A stretch of DNA of 64,000 bases from Actinomyces massiliensis 4401292 (lineage in GTDB: Bacteria > Actinomycetota > Actinomycetes > Actinomycetales > Actinomycetaceae): assembly GCF_000269805.1 (NCBI RefSeq), contig NZ_JH711481.1, positions 621,779-685,778 of the forward strand, in the 5' to 3' direction. This document shows, piece by piece, positions 17,495 to 26,547 of the stretch. A program made the position numbers and the translations under genes. The notes under the pieces were generated by a model. It did not search any database and had not been told where the DNA came from. It saw only the letters and a program-made list of their open reading frames with translations. Positions within the stretch are counted from its first letter, which is position 1; each line of letters starts with the position of its first letter.

Positions 17495-18970
17495 ATGACC
17501 GACCGTATGACCGACATCGACTCCCGCCCGGGCTTCGAGTCCGGCCGGACAGCCGGATCCGACGACGTCGGCCTCGGCGGCTCGGTGCGCTACGACGGTG
17601 CCTTCGACCGCGTCCCGCCCCAGGACCTTGAGGCCGAGATGGCCACGCTGGGCGGAATGCTCCTGAGCAAGGAGGCCATCACCGACGTCATCGAGGTGCT
17701 GCGCGGTTCCGAGTTCTACAAGCCGGCCCACGAGTCGATCTACGACGCCGTCATCGAGGTCTACAACCGCTCCGAACCGGCCGATCCGCTCATCGTGGCC
17801 GACGAGCTGGCCAAGCGCGGCGAACTCGAGCGCATCGGCGGCGCGCCTTACCTGGCCTCCCTCATGGCGACTGTGCCCACGGCGGCCAACGCCGCCTACT
17901 ATGCGCGCATCGTGCGCGAGAAGGCCCTCATGCGCGGGCTCGTCCAGGCGGGGACGCGCATCGCGCAGCTCGGCTACTCCACTGACGCCGGCGATATCGC
18001 CGAACTCGTCACGCTCGCCGAGGCCGAGGTCTACTCCGTGGCCCACTCCGAGGGGGAGAAGGAGGACTACGTCCCGGTCGGCGAGCTTCTCAATGAGGCC
18101 AACCTTGAGATCGAGGCCGGGCAGGCCCGTGAGAACGGCCAGATGACGGGTGTGCCGACGGGCTTCGTCGAACTCGACGAGCTGACCGGCGGCCTGCACC
18201 CCGGGCAGATGGTGATTGTCGCCGCGCGTCCCGCCATGGGCAAGTCCACCCTCGCCGTCGACTTCTGCCGTTCGGCCTCCCTGCACTCCCGGCGCGCTGA
18301 CGGCTCCCTCATCCCCAGCTGCTACTTCTCCCTGGAGATGGGGCGCATGGAGCTCATGATGCGCATCCTGGCCGCCGAATCCGGGGTGGATATGAACAAG
18401 CTGCGCGGCGGGCGCCAGATGAGCGAGCGCGACTGGGAGGACGTGGCGCGCGCCTACAACCCGGTCAGCGAGGCGCCGCTGTTCATCGATGACTCCCCGA
18501 ATCTCACCATGCCGGAGATACGCTCCAAGGCGCTGCGGCTCAGGCAGCAGAGCGACCTGGGCCTCATGGTCATCGACTACCTGCAGCTGATGACCTCGGG
18601 CAAGCGCGTGGAATCCCGCCAGCAGGAGGTCTCCGAGTTCTCCCGCTCCCTGAAGCTGCTGGCCAAGGAGCTCGACATCCCAGTGGTGGCCGTCGCCCAG
18701 CTCAACCGCGGCCCTGAGCAGCGCACCGGCAACAAGCCGCAGATGTCCGACCTGCGTGAGTCCGGCTCGCTGGAGCAGGACGCCGACATCATCATGCTGC
18801 TGCACCGTCCGGAGTACTACCAGCCCGAGGAGCGCGCCGGCGAGGCGGACATCATCGTCGCCAAGCACCGCAATGGTCAGACCCGCACGATCCCGGTCGC
18901 CTTCCAGGGGCACCTGTCCCGTTTCGCCAACATGGCGCGCGATGTCAGCGTCGAGCCCGCCTACGAGTAA
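17495..18970 (+). CDS. dnaB: Replicative DNA helicase DnaB
   Basis: Hexameric 5'-3' helicase at the replication fork. The N-terminal helicase-loader domain begins RVPPQDLEAEMATLGGMLLS; the RecA-like domain has Walker A ARPAMGKST near residue 245 and Walker B LGLMVIDYLQLM. The C-terminal LRESGSLEQDADIIMLLHR and VAKHRNGQT motifs are intact. No intein is present. I start at the ATG at 17495 (491 aa), which has AAAGG five bases upstream. The frame extends to 17261 but the upstream part overlaps the DnaA-box cluster and is not expected to be translated. Confidence 0.95.
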   Translation: MTDRMTDIDSRPGFESGRTAGSDDVGLGGSVRYDGAFDRVPPQDLEAEMATLGGMLLSKEAITDVIEVLRGSEFYKPAHESIYDAVIEVYNRSEPADPLIVADELAKRGELERIGGAPYLASLMATVPTAANAAYYARIVREKALMRGLVQAGTRIAQLGYSTDAGDIAELVTLAEAEVYSVAHSEGEKEDYVPVGELLNEANLEIEAGQARENGQMTGVPTGFVELDELTGGLHPGQMVIVAARPAMGKSTLAVDFCRSASLHSRRADGSLIPSCYFSLEMGRMELMMRILAAESGVDMNKLRGGRQMSERDWEDVARAYNPVSEAPLFIDDSPNLTMPEIRSKALRLRQQSDLGLMVIDYLQLMTSGKRVESRQQEVSEFSRSLKLLAKELDIPVVAVAQLNRGPEQRTGNKPQMSDLRESGSLEQDADIIMLLHRPEYYQPEERAGEADIIVAKHRNGQTRTIPVAFQGHLSRFANMARDVSVEPAYE

Positions 18971-19110
18971 GTACGAGCAGAGGGACGCGGGCGTGGCGAG
19001 CGGCGGGCTGCGCCAACGGAGCGCGGGGCGGGCCAGGTCCCTCGACGTCAACGGCTGGCTGTGGGAACGAGTTGGCGGGCGTGGACGGCTCGATCCGCGC
19101 CCTGGCCGTG

Positions 19111-20631
19111 TCAGTGGACGTCGGTGGCGGACAGGTCGAGCTTGTCCAATGGGAGCGGGCGCGAGCCGCGCATCAGCCTGTAGCCGAGCCACAGCGCCAC
19201 GGTGATCGGCAGACCGATATAGGCCACGAGTAGGCCGTACCAGGTGAAGCCCGATATGGCCAGGTTGACTCCCTGTCCGATGATCACGCCGATGAAGACG
19301 ATGAGTGCGAACCACGTGCCCACCGGGAAGAACCGAGCCCGGTAGGGCAGCTCGTCGGCGCTGTGCCCCTGCGCCTTCCAGGCTGCGCGGAACCGCAGGT
19401 GGGCCAGGCACACGCACACCCACACGATGAAGCCGGTCAGGCCGGTCGCGTTGTAGAACCAGGTGTAGGCCACCGAGTCGCCCACGAGCGAGGACAGGAA
19501 GCCGAGCATGGAGATGGCGACTGTGGCCAGCACGCCCCACACGGGCACGCCGCGCGCCGTCGTCTGCGTGAAGAGCCTCGGCGCGCGCCCGGCTCCCGCC
19601 ATCGAGTACAGCAGGCGGGAGCCGACGTAGAGCGTGGAGTTGCCGGCCGACAGCACAGCGGTCAGCACGACGGCGTTCATGAAGGCGGCGGCCACGGCCA
19701 GGCCCGCCCGTTGGAAGATGATGGTGAAGGGGCTGGCCGCGATGTTGTCCTCCGAGGCGTTCAGAAGACTGGGGTCGGTGTAGACCACGAGGGTCGCCAC
19801 GACGGCGATCGCCCCGATGTAGAAGAGCATGATCCGCACGAACACGGAGTTGATGGCCCGGGGCATGGTCGTGCGGGGGTTCTCCGCCTCGCCGGCGGCC
19901 ACCGCCGCGGACTCCACGCCGATGAAGGAGAACCCGGCGACCATGAGCACCGAGAACGTCCCCGACCACCCATCGACGAAGGGCGCCGCGTCAGTCGTCC
20001 AGTTCGACAGCCCCGCCTCGTGGCCGCCGACGATGCCCACGATCATCGCCACACCCAGAATGAGGAAGACGATGATGGTGATGACCTTGATTCCCGCGAA
20101 CCAGAACTCGGATTCGCCGAAGATGCGGGCGGAGAACAGGTTGAGCGCCAGGATGATCCCGAGGAACAGCACGCTCCACAGCAAGGAGGGGGAGTCGGGG
20201 AACCAGTACTTCATGATGATGGAGGAAGCCACCAGTTCCACGGCGATGGTCATCGCGCACGAGTACCAGTACATCCATCCCACGGTGAAGCCCAGTGCCG
20301 GCTCGACGTACTCGCCCGTGTAGGTCTCGAAGGCCCCGGCCACGGGGCGGTGGGTGACCATCTCTCCCAGCGCCGCCATCATGAAGTAGATCGCGATACC
20401 GATCACCCCGTAGGACACAATGGCGCCGCCCGGTCCGGCGGCGGAGATCGAGGCGCCCGTGCCGACGAACAGCCCCGTGCCGATCGCCCCGCCGATGGCG
20501 ATGAGGTTGATGTGCCGGGCCTTGAGATTGCGCTGGAGACCGCCTTCGACGGGGCTGTCCGCGAAGGCCTGGCCGGGCGGCGCGGCGGAGGGTGCTGCGT
20601 GAGGATGATCGCCGTCGGATTGTCCGTCCAT
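19111..20631 (-). CDS. Amino-acid permease (APC superfamily, AAT-type)
   Basis: Twelve-span amino-acid:proton symporter of 506 residues. The first span carries the family signature NLIAIGGAIGTGLFVGTG, with FSFIGVESAAVAAGEAENPR in span 6-7 (AAT branch, which includes LysP, GabP and AroP). The N terminus is a 30-residue hydrophilic leader. It is divergent from ddaH across a 159-base gap, so import of arginine, a methylated arginine or citrulline is a reasonable guess, but the substrate cannot be read from sequence. Confidence 0.85.
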   Translation of the reverse strand: MDGQSDGDHPHAAPSAAPPGQAFADSPVEGGLQRNLKARHINLIAIGGAIGTGLFVGTGASISAAGPGGAIVSYGVIGIAIYFMMAALGEMVTHRPVAGAFETYTGEYVEPALGFTVGWMYWYSCAMTIAVELVASSIIMKYWFPDSPSLLWSVLFLGIILALNLFSARIFGESEFWFAGIKVITIIVFLILGVAMIVGIVGGHEAGLSNWTTDAAPFVDGWSGTFSVLMVAGFSFIGVESAAVAAGEAENPRTTMPRAINSVFVRIMLFYIGAIAVVATLVVYTDPSLLNASEDNIAASPFTIIFQRAGLAVAAAFMNAVVLTAVLSAGNSTLYVGSRLLYSMAGAGRAPRLFTQTTARGVPVWGVLATVAISMLGFLSSLVGDSVAYTWFYNATGLTGFIVWVCVCLAHLRFRAAWKAQGHSADELPYRARFFPVGTWFALIVFIGVIIGQGVNLAISGFTWYGLLVAYIGLPITVALWLGYRLMRGSRPLPLDKLDLSATDVH

Positions 20632-20790
20632 ATGTGCCTCATTCGTGGTGCCCGTGCACCGGTCTGTTGGAGAGGTGTATCGACAGTGGGGCGGATCCCA
20701 CTGATCCCACTGAGTGGGGCCTCACTATAACGGTAGAGTAAAAGACATTCAGCATACGTATCGCCTCCTTTCAGAAACCGGAGTCATCGC
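20632..20790. promoter_or_regulatory. Divergent promoter region of permease and ddaH
   Basis: Contains the AT-richest stretch of the area, CACTATAACGGTAGAGTAAAAG (about 20722-20743), which offers -10-like hexamers for both directions. A shared regulator is likely but no clear operator palindrome is seen. Confidence 0.45.
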
Positions 20791-21567
20791 ATGGAGATCA
20801 CCAAGGCACTCGTTCGCAGGCCCAGCCCTCGACTCGCCGAGGGGCTGGTGACCCATATCGAGCGCAGCCCGATCGACATGGATCTTGCCCGCAGGCAGTG
20901 GCAGGACTACGTCGATGCCCTTCACTCCCAGGGTTGGGAGACCATCGAGGTGGATCCGGCCCCTGACTGCCCCGACTCGGTCTTCATCGAGGATGCCGTC
21001 GTCGTCTACGGGCGCACCGCCGTCATCACCCGCCCCGGTGCCGACTCGCGCAAGCCCGAGATCGAGGCCGCCGAGAGGGCCGTGGCTGCGCTCGGCTACG
21101 ACGTCAGGCGCATCACCTCGCCCGGCACGCTCGACGGCGGCGACGTGCTCAAATATGGCGGGAAGGTGTGGGTGGGCCAGGGCGGCCGCACCAACGAGGA
21201 GGGACTGCGCCAGCTGCGCGAGCACCTGGCCCCCGAGGGCGCCGAGACGATCGGCGTGCCCCTGACCAAGGTGCTCCACCTCAAGTCCGCCGTGACCGCG
21301 CTGCCGGACGGCACCGTCGTCGGCTACGAGCCGCTGGTGGACGACCCCTCGGTGTGGGACTCCTTCCTCGCGGTTCCCGAGGAGAGCGGCTCGCACGTCG
21401 TCCTGCTGGGCGGCGACCGGCTCCTCATGGCCGCCGATGCGCCGCGCTCGGCCGAGCTCTTCCGCTCGCGCGGCTACGAGGTCACCGAGGTCGACATCTC
21501 CGAGTACGAGAAGCTCGAGGGCTGCGTGACCTGCCTGTCCGTGCGCCTGCGGGGCTGCCCCGCCTGA
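20791..21567 (+). CDS. ddaH: Dimethylarginine dimethylaminohydrolase
   Basis: Guanidine-modifying hydrolase (EC 3.5.3.18), which converts N-omega-methylated arginines to citrulline and (di)methylamine. The 258-residue length is that of bacterial DDAH. Diagnostic motifs: CPDSVFIEDAVVV, GTLDGGDVLK, catalytic His region HLKSAVTALP and a C-terminal nucleophile Cys in EGCVTCLSVRL. GGAG lies nine bases before the ATG. Position divergent to an amino-acid permease suggests uptake and use of host-derived methylarginines, as nitrogen source or to influence host nitric-oxide signalling; the latter is inference. Confidence 0.9.
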   Translation: MEITKALVRRPSPRLAEGLVTHIERSPIDMDLARRQWQDYVDALHSQGWETIEVDPAPDCPDSVFIEDAVVVYGRTAVITRPGADSRKPEIEAAERAVAALGYDVRRITSPGTLDGGDVLKYGGKVWVGQGGRTNEEGLRQLREHLAPEGAETIGVPLTKVLHLKSAVTALPDGTVVGYEPLVDDPSVWDSFLAVPEESGSHVVLLGGDRLLMAADAPRSAELFRSRGYEVTEVDISEYEKLEGCVTCLSVRLRGCPA

Positions 21568-21649
21568 GGGGCCGGGGCCTCTGCGCGGGTGCGGGCGCGT
21601 CCCCGGTCCCCGGTGGCGCTGCTGTGGCGCTCCTGCGGTGTCGCCGTGC

Positions 21650-22453
21650 TCAGGGCTCGGGCAGGCGGATCGTGCGCAGGCGCAGGACGCCGAGCAGCCA
21701 GCTGATCGTGCCCAGTGCCAGTCCGTAGGCGGTCCCATGGGCCAGTCCGGCGTTCAGGCTGCCGCTCGTCCCGGAGCTCGAGGCGGCCACGGCGTCGGCG
21801 GAATCCAGGATGTAGGTCGCCAGTTCCCGTGCGGACCACAGCGGCAGAACGCGGGTCCAGCTCTCGGCGGGGTCGACGAGCACCTGGACCGCCATGATCG
21901 CCAGGAGCAGGAGTGCGCCCTCGAGATCGCGCGGGACGGCGGCGGCCACCAGCGACCCCAGAGGCGTGGCGGCGGTCGCCGTCAGCAGCAGCATGAGGGG
22001 GACGGCGGCCGGTCGAGTCAGCTGATCCCCGATCATGACCAGCGCCAGTGCGCTGTAGAGCAGGCCGATGCCCCAGCTCAGGCCCAGCACCGCCAGCTGC
22101 CGGCCCAGGACGAGCGTGATGGGTGAGGCGCCGGTCACGGTGAGCCGACGATCCACGGAGCGCGACGACACCGCTGTGAACAGGGCCAGGGTCGCCGCCG
22201 CCCAGCCCAGGCCCATGGACAGCAGGCGGAGCGCCGTCCAATACGTGTCCAGGCGGACCAGGAAGAAGGCCAGCGGGAGGAGGAGCGCGAGCACCAGTGC
22301 CCATCGCCGTCGGGCCAGCTCGTGCAGCGTGATGAGCGCGACCAGGGCCAGGGTGCCCGCATGGTGGCGGATGCGTTGGCGGATTCCGCCGGGGGCCGTG
22401 CGGGTCGCATCGAGGGCGAGGCCTGCTGCCGAGGCTGTTGAGTCGCCGGTCAT
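21650..22453 (-). CDS. ABC transporter permease subunit
   Basis: Membrane protein of about 267 residues with roughly six spans (for example LITLHELARRRWALVLALLL and the following hydrophobic block). No periplasmic lipoprotein partner is present, so it is probably an exporter. It starts at the ATG at 22453, preceded by AAGGAGG, overlapping the ATPase stop by an ATGA junction; longer upstream frames are artefacts. Third gene of a PadR–ATPase–permease operon. Substrate unknown; as nearest transporter it is a possible exporter or immunity pump for the RiPP cluster 1.5 kb away. Confidence 0.75.
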   Translation of the reverse strand: MTGDSTASAAGLALDATRTAPGGIRQRIRHHAGTLALVALITLHELARRRWALVLALLLPLAFFLVRLDTYWTALRLLSMGLGWAAATLALFTAVSSRSVDRRLTVTGASPITLVLGRQLAVLGLSWGIGLLYSALALVMIGDQLTRPAAVPLMLLLTATAATPLGSLVAAAVPRDLEGALLLLAIMAVQVLVDPAESWTRVLPLWSARELATYILDSADAVAASSSGTSGSLNAGLAHGTAYGLALGTISWLLGVLRLRTIRLPEP

Positions 22454-23370
22454 GCCGCCTCCTTCGAGGCCCGTTCGGGGGCGGGCAGTTCGACTACCCG
22501 GTCCACGAGGTCGATGTCGCGCAGGAGGTGGGTGACGAGCAGGACCCCGGCCCCGGAATCGCGCCACGCCGAGATCAACGCCCACAGGTCCTCGTAGGCC
22601 AGGGCGTCGAAGCCCTGGTAGGGCTCGTCGAGCAGCAGCAGGTCCGGGGAGTCCAGTTGGGCCAGGGCCACGTTGAGCTTCTGCTGCGTGCCGCCGGATA
22701 GGGTGCCGGCGGTGCGCGAGCCCTCTGGGGTCCAGCCCAGGCGGCTGAGGAGGCGGTGGCCGGTGGAGATCGATCGGGCGCCGCCGGCACCGCTGACGGC
22801 GCCGAACAGCCGCAGGTGCTCATCGACGGTGAGCAGTGGGGCCAGGGCGTCGAGCTGGGGCGCATAGCCGAAGCGCGCGGTGCGCTCCACCGTGCCCGAG
22901 CTCGCGCGCAGCAGGCCGGCGCAGACCTGCAACAGGGTGGATTTGCCCGCTCCATTGGCCCCGACGACGGCGACGACCTCGCCGCGGCGCACCGTCAGAC
23001 TGACTCCGCCGAGCACGGGGCGGCGGCCCCGACGGGCGCCGACGTCGGTCAGGCGGAGCACGACCGGGCGGGGCTCCGGGGGCTCTGAAGGCACTGAAGG
23101 CTCGTGAAATCCTGGCGCTCCGTCGCGGGGTTCGTGCAATGGGGCGACGCCGTCCCTCAAGGCCGAGGCGAGCTCGCGGGCGTACAGGACGGCTGGGCCG
23201 AACATGGTGGTCGGATCGAGGCCGGCGGCCTCGGCCTCTGCACGGGTGTCGGCGGTCGCGCGCTCGGCCTCGTGGGGGCTCAGGCCCCGGGAGCGCAGTT
23301 CGGCGTCGAGGCTCCGGTACCAGGCGGCGGCATCGAGGCGGGATGCGGGTTCATCGGCGGCGCGGGTCAT
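22450..23370 (-). CDS. ABC transporter ATP-binding protein with N-terminal HAAS-like domain
   Basis: ATPase subunit of 306 residues. Walker A is GANGAGKST, the signature LSGGTQQK, Walker B PDLLLLDEP and the switch His is in LLVTHLL. Before the ATPase domain come about 90 extra residues with a helical LDAELRSRGLSPHEAERATA pattern resembling the DUF1700/HAAS domains often tied to PadR regulators. The start at 23370 overlaps the padR stop by ATGA; translational coupling is expected. The partner permease is directly downstream. Confidence 0.85.
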   Translation of the reverse strand: MTRAADEPASRLDAAAWYRSLDAELRSRGLSPHEAERATADTRAEAEAAGLDPTTMFGPAVLYARELASALRDGVAPLHEPRDGAPGFHEPSVPSEPPEPRPVVLRLTDVGARRGRRPVLGGVSLTVRRGEVVAVVGANGAGKSTLLQVCAGLLRASSGTVERTARFGYAPQLDALAPLLTVDEHLRLFGAVSGAGGARSISTGHRLLSRLGWTPEGSRTAGTLSGGTQQKLNVALAQLDSPDLLLLDEPYQGFDALAYEDLWALISAWRDSGAGVLLVTHLLRDIDLVDRVVELPAPERASKEAA

Positions 23371-23717
23371 GAGCGCGCCTCGGTCGTCGCCGTCGAGCTT
23401 TCCAGGATGGCGGAGAAGGCGGTGCGGAAAGAGCGCCATTCCGCCCGGCGGGCAGCCAGTTCGTTACGGCCCGCCGCCGTGAGCTCGTAGTACTTGCGGG
23501 CCGGTCCGGAGGCGGAGGGTCGCGTGGAGGTGCTCACCAGGCCGCGGCGCTCCAGGCGGGTCAGGGCCGGGTAGAGGCTGCCGCCGGGAACGTCCTCCAG
23601 GCCCGCCGCGCTCAGGCGGCGCATCAGTGAGAGCCCGTAGTCGGGGCCGGGTGTGAGGAGGGCGAGGAGGCAGGGCTCTAGGAAGCCTCGCAAGAGGCGG
23701 GAGGTGGAATCGCTCAT
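23367..23717 (-). CDS. PadR-family transcriptional regulator
   Basis: Winged-helix repressor of 116 residues (LEPCLLALLTPGPDYGLSLM, then GGSLYPALTRLERRGLV and RKYYELTAAGRNEL). PadR proteins of this short class repress adjacent transporters and are released by a small-molecule inducer. It is the first gene of the ABC transporter operon. A perfect inverted repeat at 23737-23755, 20 bases before its start codon, is the likely operator. Confidence 0.9.
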   Translation of the reverse strand: MSDSTSRLLRGFLEPCLLALLTPGPDYGLSLMRRLSAAGLEDVPGGSLYPALTRLERRGLVSTSTRPSASGPARKYYELTAAGRNELAARRAEWRSFRTAFSAILESSTATTEARS

Positions 23718-23736
23718 GTAGGTAGGTTAACTGGTT

Positions 23737-23755
23737 ACTAGTCTGTCTGACTAGT
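23737..23755. promoter_or_regulatory. Likely PadR operator
   Basis: Perfect inverted repeat ACTAGTC-TGTCT-GACTAGT just before the padR start, placed where it would block the promoter or early elongation. The flanking GGTTAACTGGTTAC adds partial symmetry. Confidence 0.6.
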
Positions 23756-23799
23756 GGTGCCGCTCGGATCGCGGTGAGGCTGTGCGGTGGGGCCGTGCG

Positions 23800-23872
23800 C
23801 GTCGAGATCGACTTTTTCGCACGAAGACGACGGTGTCACCGTCGATCTCGTTCGAGAATGTCGATCTCGCGA
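23800..23872. repeat. 73-bp palindromic repeat, copy B
   Basis: Centred on 23836, with outer GTCGAGATCGAC / GTCGATCTCGC arms and the same GACGGTG-T-CACCGTC centre as copy A. It lies after the response-regulator gene stop and before the padR promoter, consistent with a terminator role. Confidence 0.85.
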
Positions 23873-23959
23873 CGCTGAGGGCGCGGGGTGTGGGGGTTCG
23901 GAGGGCGCTGAGGGCGCGGAAGGTGAAGGTGTGGGGGTTCGGGGGCGCGGGGCGCGGAG

Positions 23960-24664
23960 CTACGAGGCGGTGGCGCGGTCGGAGGATGCGTATCCGAAGG
24001 TGGTGGCGTATCCGTGCCGGAAGGCCCATACGACGATCTCCAGGCGGGACTTCGTCTTCGTCTTGCTGAACAGCACGGAGATGTGGGACTTGACCGTGGC
24101 CTCGGAGATCGACAGCTGCGAGGCGATCTTGCGGTTGGAGGCGCCCTCGCACAGCATGTGGAGGACGTCGCGCTCCCGCTTCGACAGGGCGACGCTCCCG
24201 TCCTCGGTGTGGGCGGATGCCAGCACGTAGTCGATCAGGCGCGCGGTCGACATCGGGGCGACCACCTTCGCCCCGGAGTGGACGGTTCGCACGGCGGAGA
24301 GGATCTCCTCGGCGGGCGCGCTCTTGAGGAGGAAGCCGCTGGCGCCCGCGCTCAGCCCCTGGATGAGGCTGTCGTCGGTATCGACAGTGGTCAGCAGGAT
24401 GACGCTGGTCTCGGGGGAGACCCGCAGCGCCTCCCGCGCCACCTGGGCTCCGTCGATGTTCTCCATGTGGATGTCGGTGATGAGGACGTCCACCCGGCTC
24501 GACTCGAGGAGCTCCAACATCTGGTCGGCGCACCGCGTCGCAAGTAGGACCTGGATATCCTCCGGCGGGGTGAGAAAGGATTCCAGGCAGGTCAGCGCCA
24601 TCGCATCGTCGTCGAGGAGTACGACGGTGATGCACTCAGGGTCGGTGGCGGTCAGGGAACTCAT
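23960..24664 (-). CDS. NarL/LuxR-type response regulator, orphan
   Basis: Two-domain regulator of 234 residues. The receiver domain shows the acidic pair (LLDDDAMALT), the phospho-acceptor Asp in ITDIHMEN and the conserved Lys in FLLKSAPAEE. The C-terminal LuxR helix-turn-helix reads LSKRERDVLHMLCEGASNRK and then ASQLSISEATVKSHI. The start at 24664 has AAGGAG four bases upstream. No sensor kinase is encoded nearby. Divergent from the RiPP operon across about 490 bases, so it is the natural candidate for the cluster's activator, which is inference. Confidence 0.9.
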   Translation of the reverse strand: MSSLTATDPECITVVLLDDDAMALTCLESFLTPPEDIQVLLATRCADQMLELLESSRVDVLITDIHMENIDGAQVAREALRVSPETSVILLTTVDTDDSLIQGLSAGASGFLLKSAPAEEILSAVRTVHSGAKVVAPMSTARLIDYVLASAHTEDGSVALSKRERDVLHMLCEGASNRKIASQLSISEATVKSHISVLFSKTKTKSRLEIVVWAFRHGYATTFGYASSDRATAS

Positions 24665-25152
24665 ACATCTCCTTGCGACGTAACCGGCTCGAGCCGAGGT
24701 CAGAGATGTCCGCGGCCTCAAGGGAGATAACGATAATATTACGATTCAGAGCGCCTGGGTAATCCCGCTTGACGGTGCTCGTCAGGCGCGAGTTTCGTGG
24801 TCTTGTGAGGTCGTGCCGCCCGGCCCTTGAGGCGCTGGCGCGCGGCAGTGGATCTGCAGTGGATGAGCGGGATCGGCAGGGGAGCCGGCTGAGTCGGCAC
24901 AGTCAGTGAGGATCAGTGGCGCCGGAGCCGACGCTCCCAACGGTCTCCAGTGAACCCCGACCTCCTTCCACCGGCGGTGCGCCGAAGGGATGAGCGTGGT
25001 CGTTCGAATAGTGAACGGGCACACACTCAAAAAGAGACATCACAGTGGCCTGATGGCCGATACATGATTCCGCACCTCACCGGGCAGACTCTTCGGTCAA
25101 CGGCACATTCCTGAAAATGTGTTGGCCCTGTCTCACCCTGGAAGGCGGATCC
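24665..25152. promoter_or_regulatory. Divergent promoter region between response regulator and RiPP operon
   Basis: The stretch ATAACGATAATATTACGATTC (about 24727-24747), unusually AT-rich and partly palindromic (CGATAATATTACG), probably holds the regulator's promoter or a regulator-binding site. From 24780 to 25110 I see no gene. The YcaO promoter should lie in the last 150 bases, near TATTCGAACGACC-like sequence at about 25003-25015. Confidence 0.45.
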
Positions 25153-26529
25153 GTGTACCGATCTGCGCTCGACGAGCGAATCGCTCCTTCACTGGCCCGC
25201 GCGGCGTCCCTCGAGTCGTCGGTCGGCCTGGTGTCCCGCACTGCGGAGCTGCCTCAGGCTCCCGGGGAACCGGCCTTCTCGATCTGGACCGGATTCCTCG
25301 GCGACCTCTCCGCACCGCTGGCCTCGCAGAACACCTGGAATCACCGGGTTGAGTCCGGCAACATCGACGGCGCCGGGGGCGCCATCGACCCCGATCTCGC
25401 CAGGCACATCGCCATCGTGGAGTCCCTGGAGCGCTACTCCAGCTGCGCATGGGCGGCCGAGGACCTGATCTGGGACACCCCCGCCGGACTGGGCGAGGCC
25501 GCCGTCGGGCCGGAGCGCTGGCCCGCCTGCTCGCCCACGGAGTTCGCGGACCCGCACTGCGGGCTGATCCCCTCCGACCCCAGGGTGCCGCTGCGCTGGG
25601 TACGGGGCTGGTCCCTGACCCGAGGATGCGAGGTCTTCGTGCCGGCCATCCTGGTCTACCTCAAGTTCCCGGTGCGCAGCCCCTCCGAGCGCTTCATCAA
25701 CATGGTGTCCACCGGTACGGCCGCCCACTCCGACCTGCACGAGGCCGTCCTCGGCGGTCTGCTGGAGGTCATCGAGCGCGACGCCATCGCCATGACCTGG
25801 CTGCAGAGGCTGCGCCTGCCCGAGGTCACAGTAGACCCCGACGCCCTCGGCCCCGAGGTCGCCGAGTACTACCGGGCCGGCACCTCCACCGAGCTGACGG
25901 TCCACCTGCGGGACGCCACCACCGACTACGGGGTCCCGATCCTCTACGCCGTCCAGACCTCCGAGGTCGACACCGAGCTGGCCCAGGTGGTGGCGGCCAC
26001 CTGCGACCTCGACCCGCAGCGGGCGCTGGCCAAGATCTACCGCGAACTCGCCTCCCTGCGCATCGCCCTGCGCAGTCACGCCCGCAGCCCCCGCGCCCAG
26101 GAGGTCACCGGCCAGGACATGACGGTGGTCGGCGGCGCCCTGGCCGATGCCGCCCCCGACATGCGCGGCGTCTTCGACTTCCTGCTGGAAGGACCCCGAC
26201 CCGTCCACCGGCTGGATGACATGGGACTGCCGGAGCTCCGCAAGACCGCCGGATCCGGAGCATCCGACGGTGCCGATCCGCTGGGGAAGGTCGTCTCTGC
26301 ACTGGAACGCGCCGGATCGGAGGCCATCGTCGTCGATATCACCACCGACGAGGCCCGCCAGGTCGGAATGCACGTGGTCAAGGCCCTCGTTCCCGAGGCC
26401 GTGCCGCTGTCGTTCAGCCACCACGCCCGCTACCTCGCCACCCCCCGCCTCTACGAGGCACCCCGCGCCATGGGCCTGACCGCTCATGACGAGGCCGATA
26501 TCAACCCCGTCCGTCAGCCCTTCGCCTGA
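25153..26529 (+). CDS. YcaO-domain cyclodehydratase (azole formation)
   Basis: ATP-dependent YcaO enzyme that converts Cys/Ser/Thr side chains of a precursor peptide to azolines. About 458 residues; recognisable blocks are the ATP-binding IAIVESLERYSSCAW region (residue about 90), RFINMVSTGTAAHSDLHEAV with GLLEVIERDAIAMTW, and KIYRELASLRIALR. The GTG at 25153 has GGAAGG seven bases upstream; an ATG at 25117 lacks a ribosome site. The C terminus ends NPVRQPFA, a Pro-containing tail as in azole-forming YcaOs. First gene of the RiPP operon; the partner leader-binding domain is encoded in the next two genes. Confidence 0.9.
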   Translation: MYRSALDERIAPSLARAASLESSVGLVSRTAELPQAPGEPAFSIWTGFLGDLSAPLASQNTWNHRVESGNIDGAGGAIDPDLARHIAIVESLERYSSCAWAAEDLIWDTPAGLGEAAVGPERWPACSPTEFADPHCGLIPSDPRVPLRWVRGWSLTRGCEVFVPAILVYLKFPVRSPSERFINMVSTGTAAHSDLHEAVLGGLLEVIERDAIAMTWLQRLRLPEVTVDPDALGPEVAEYYRAGTSTELTVHLRDATTDYGVPILYAVQTSEVDTELAQVVAATCDLDPQRALAKIYRELASLRIALRSHARSPRAQEVTGQDMTVVGGALADAAPDMRGVFDFLLEGPRPVHRLDDMGLPELRKTAGSGASDGADPLGKVVSALERAGSEAIVVDITTDEARQVGMHVVKALVPEAVPLSFSHHARYLATPRLYEAPRAMGLTAHDEADINPVRQPFA

Positions 26530-26547
26530 CCCACCCGCAGGAGAATC

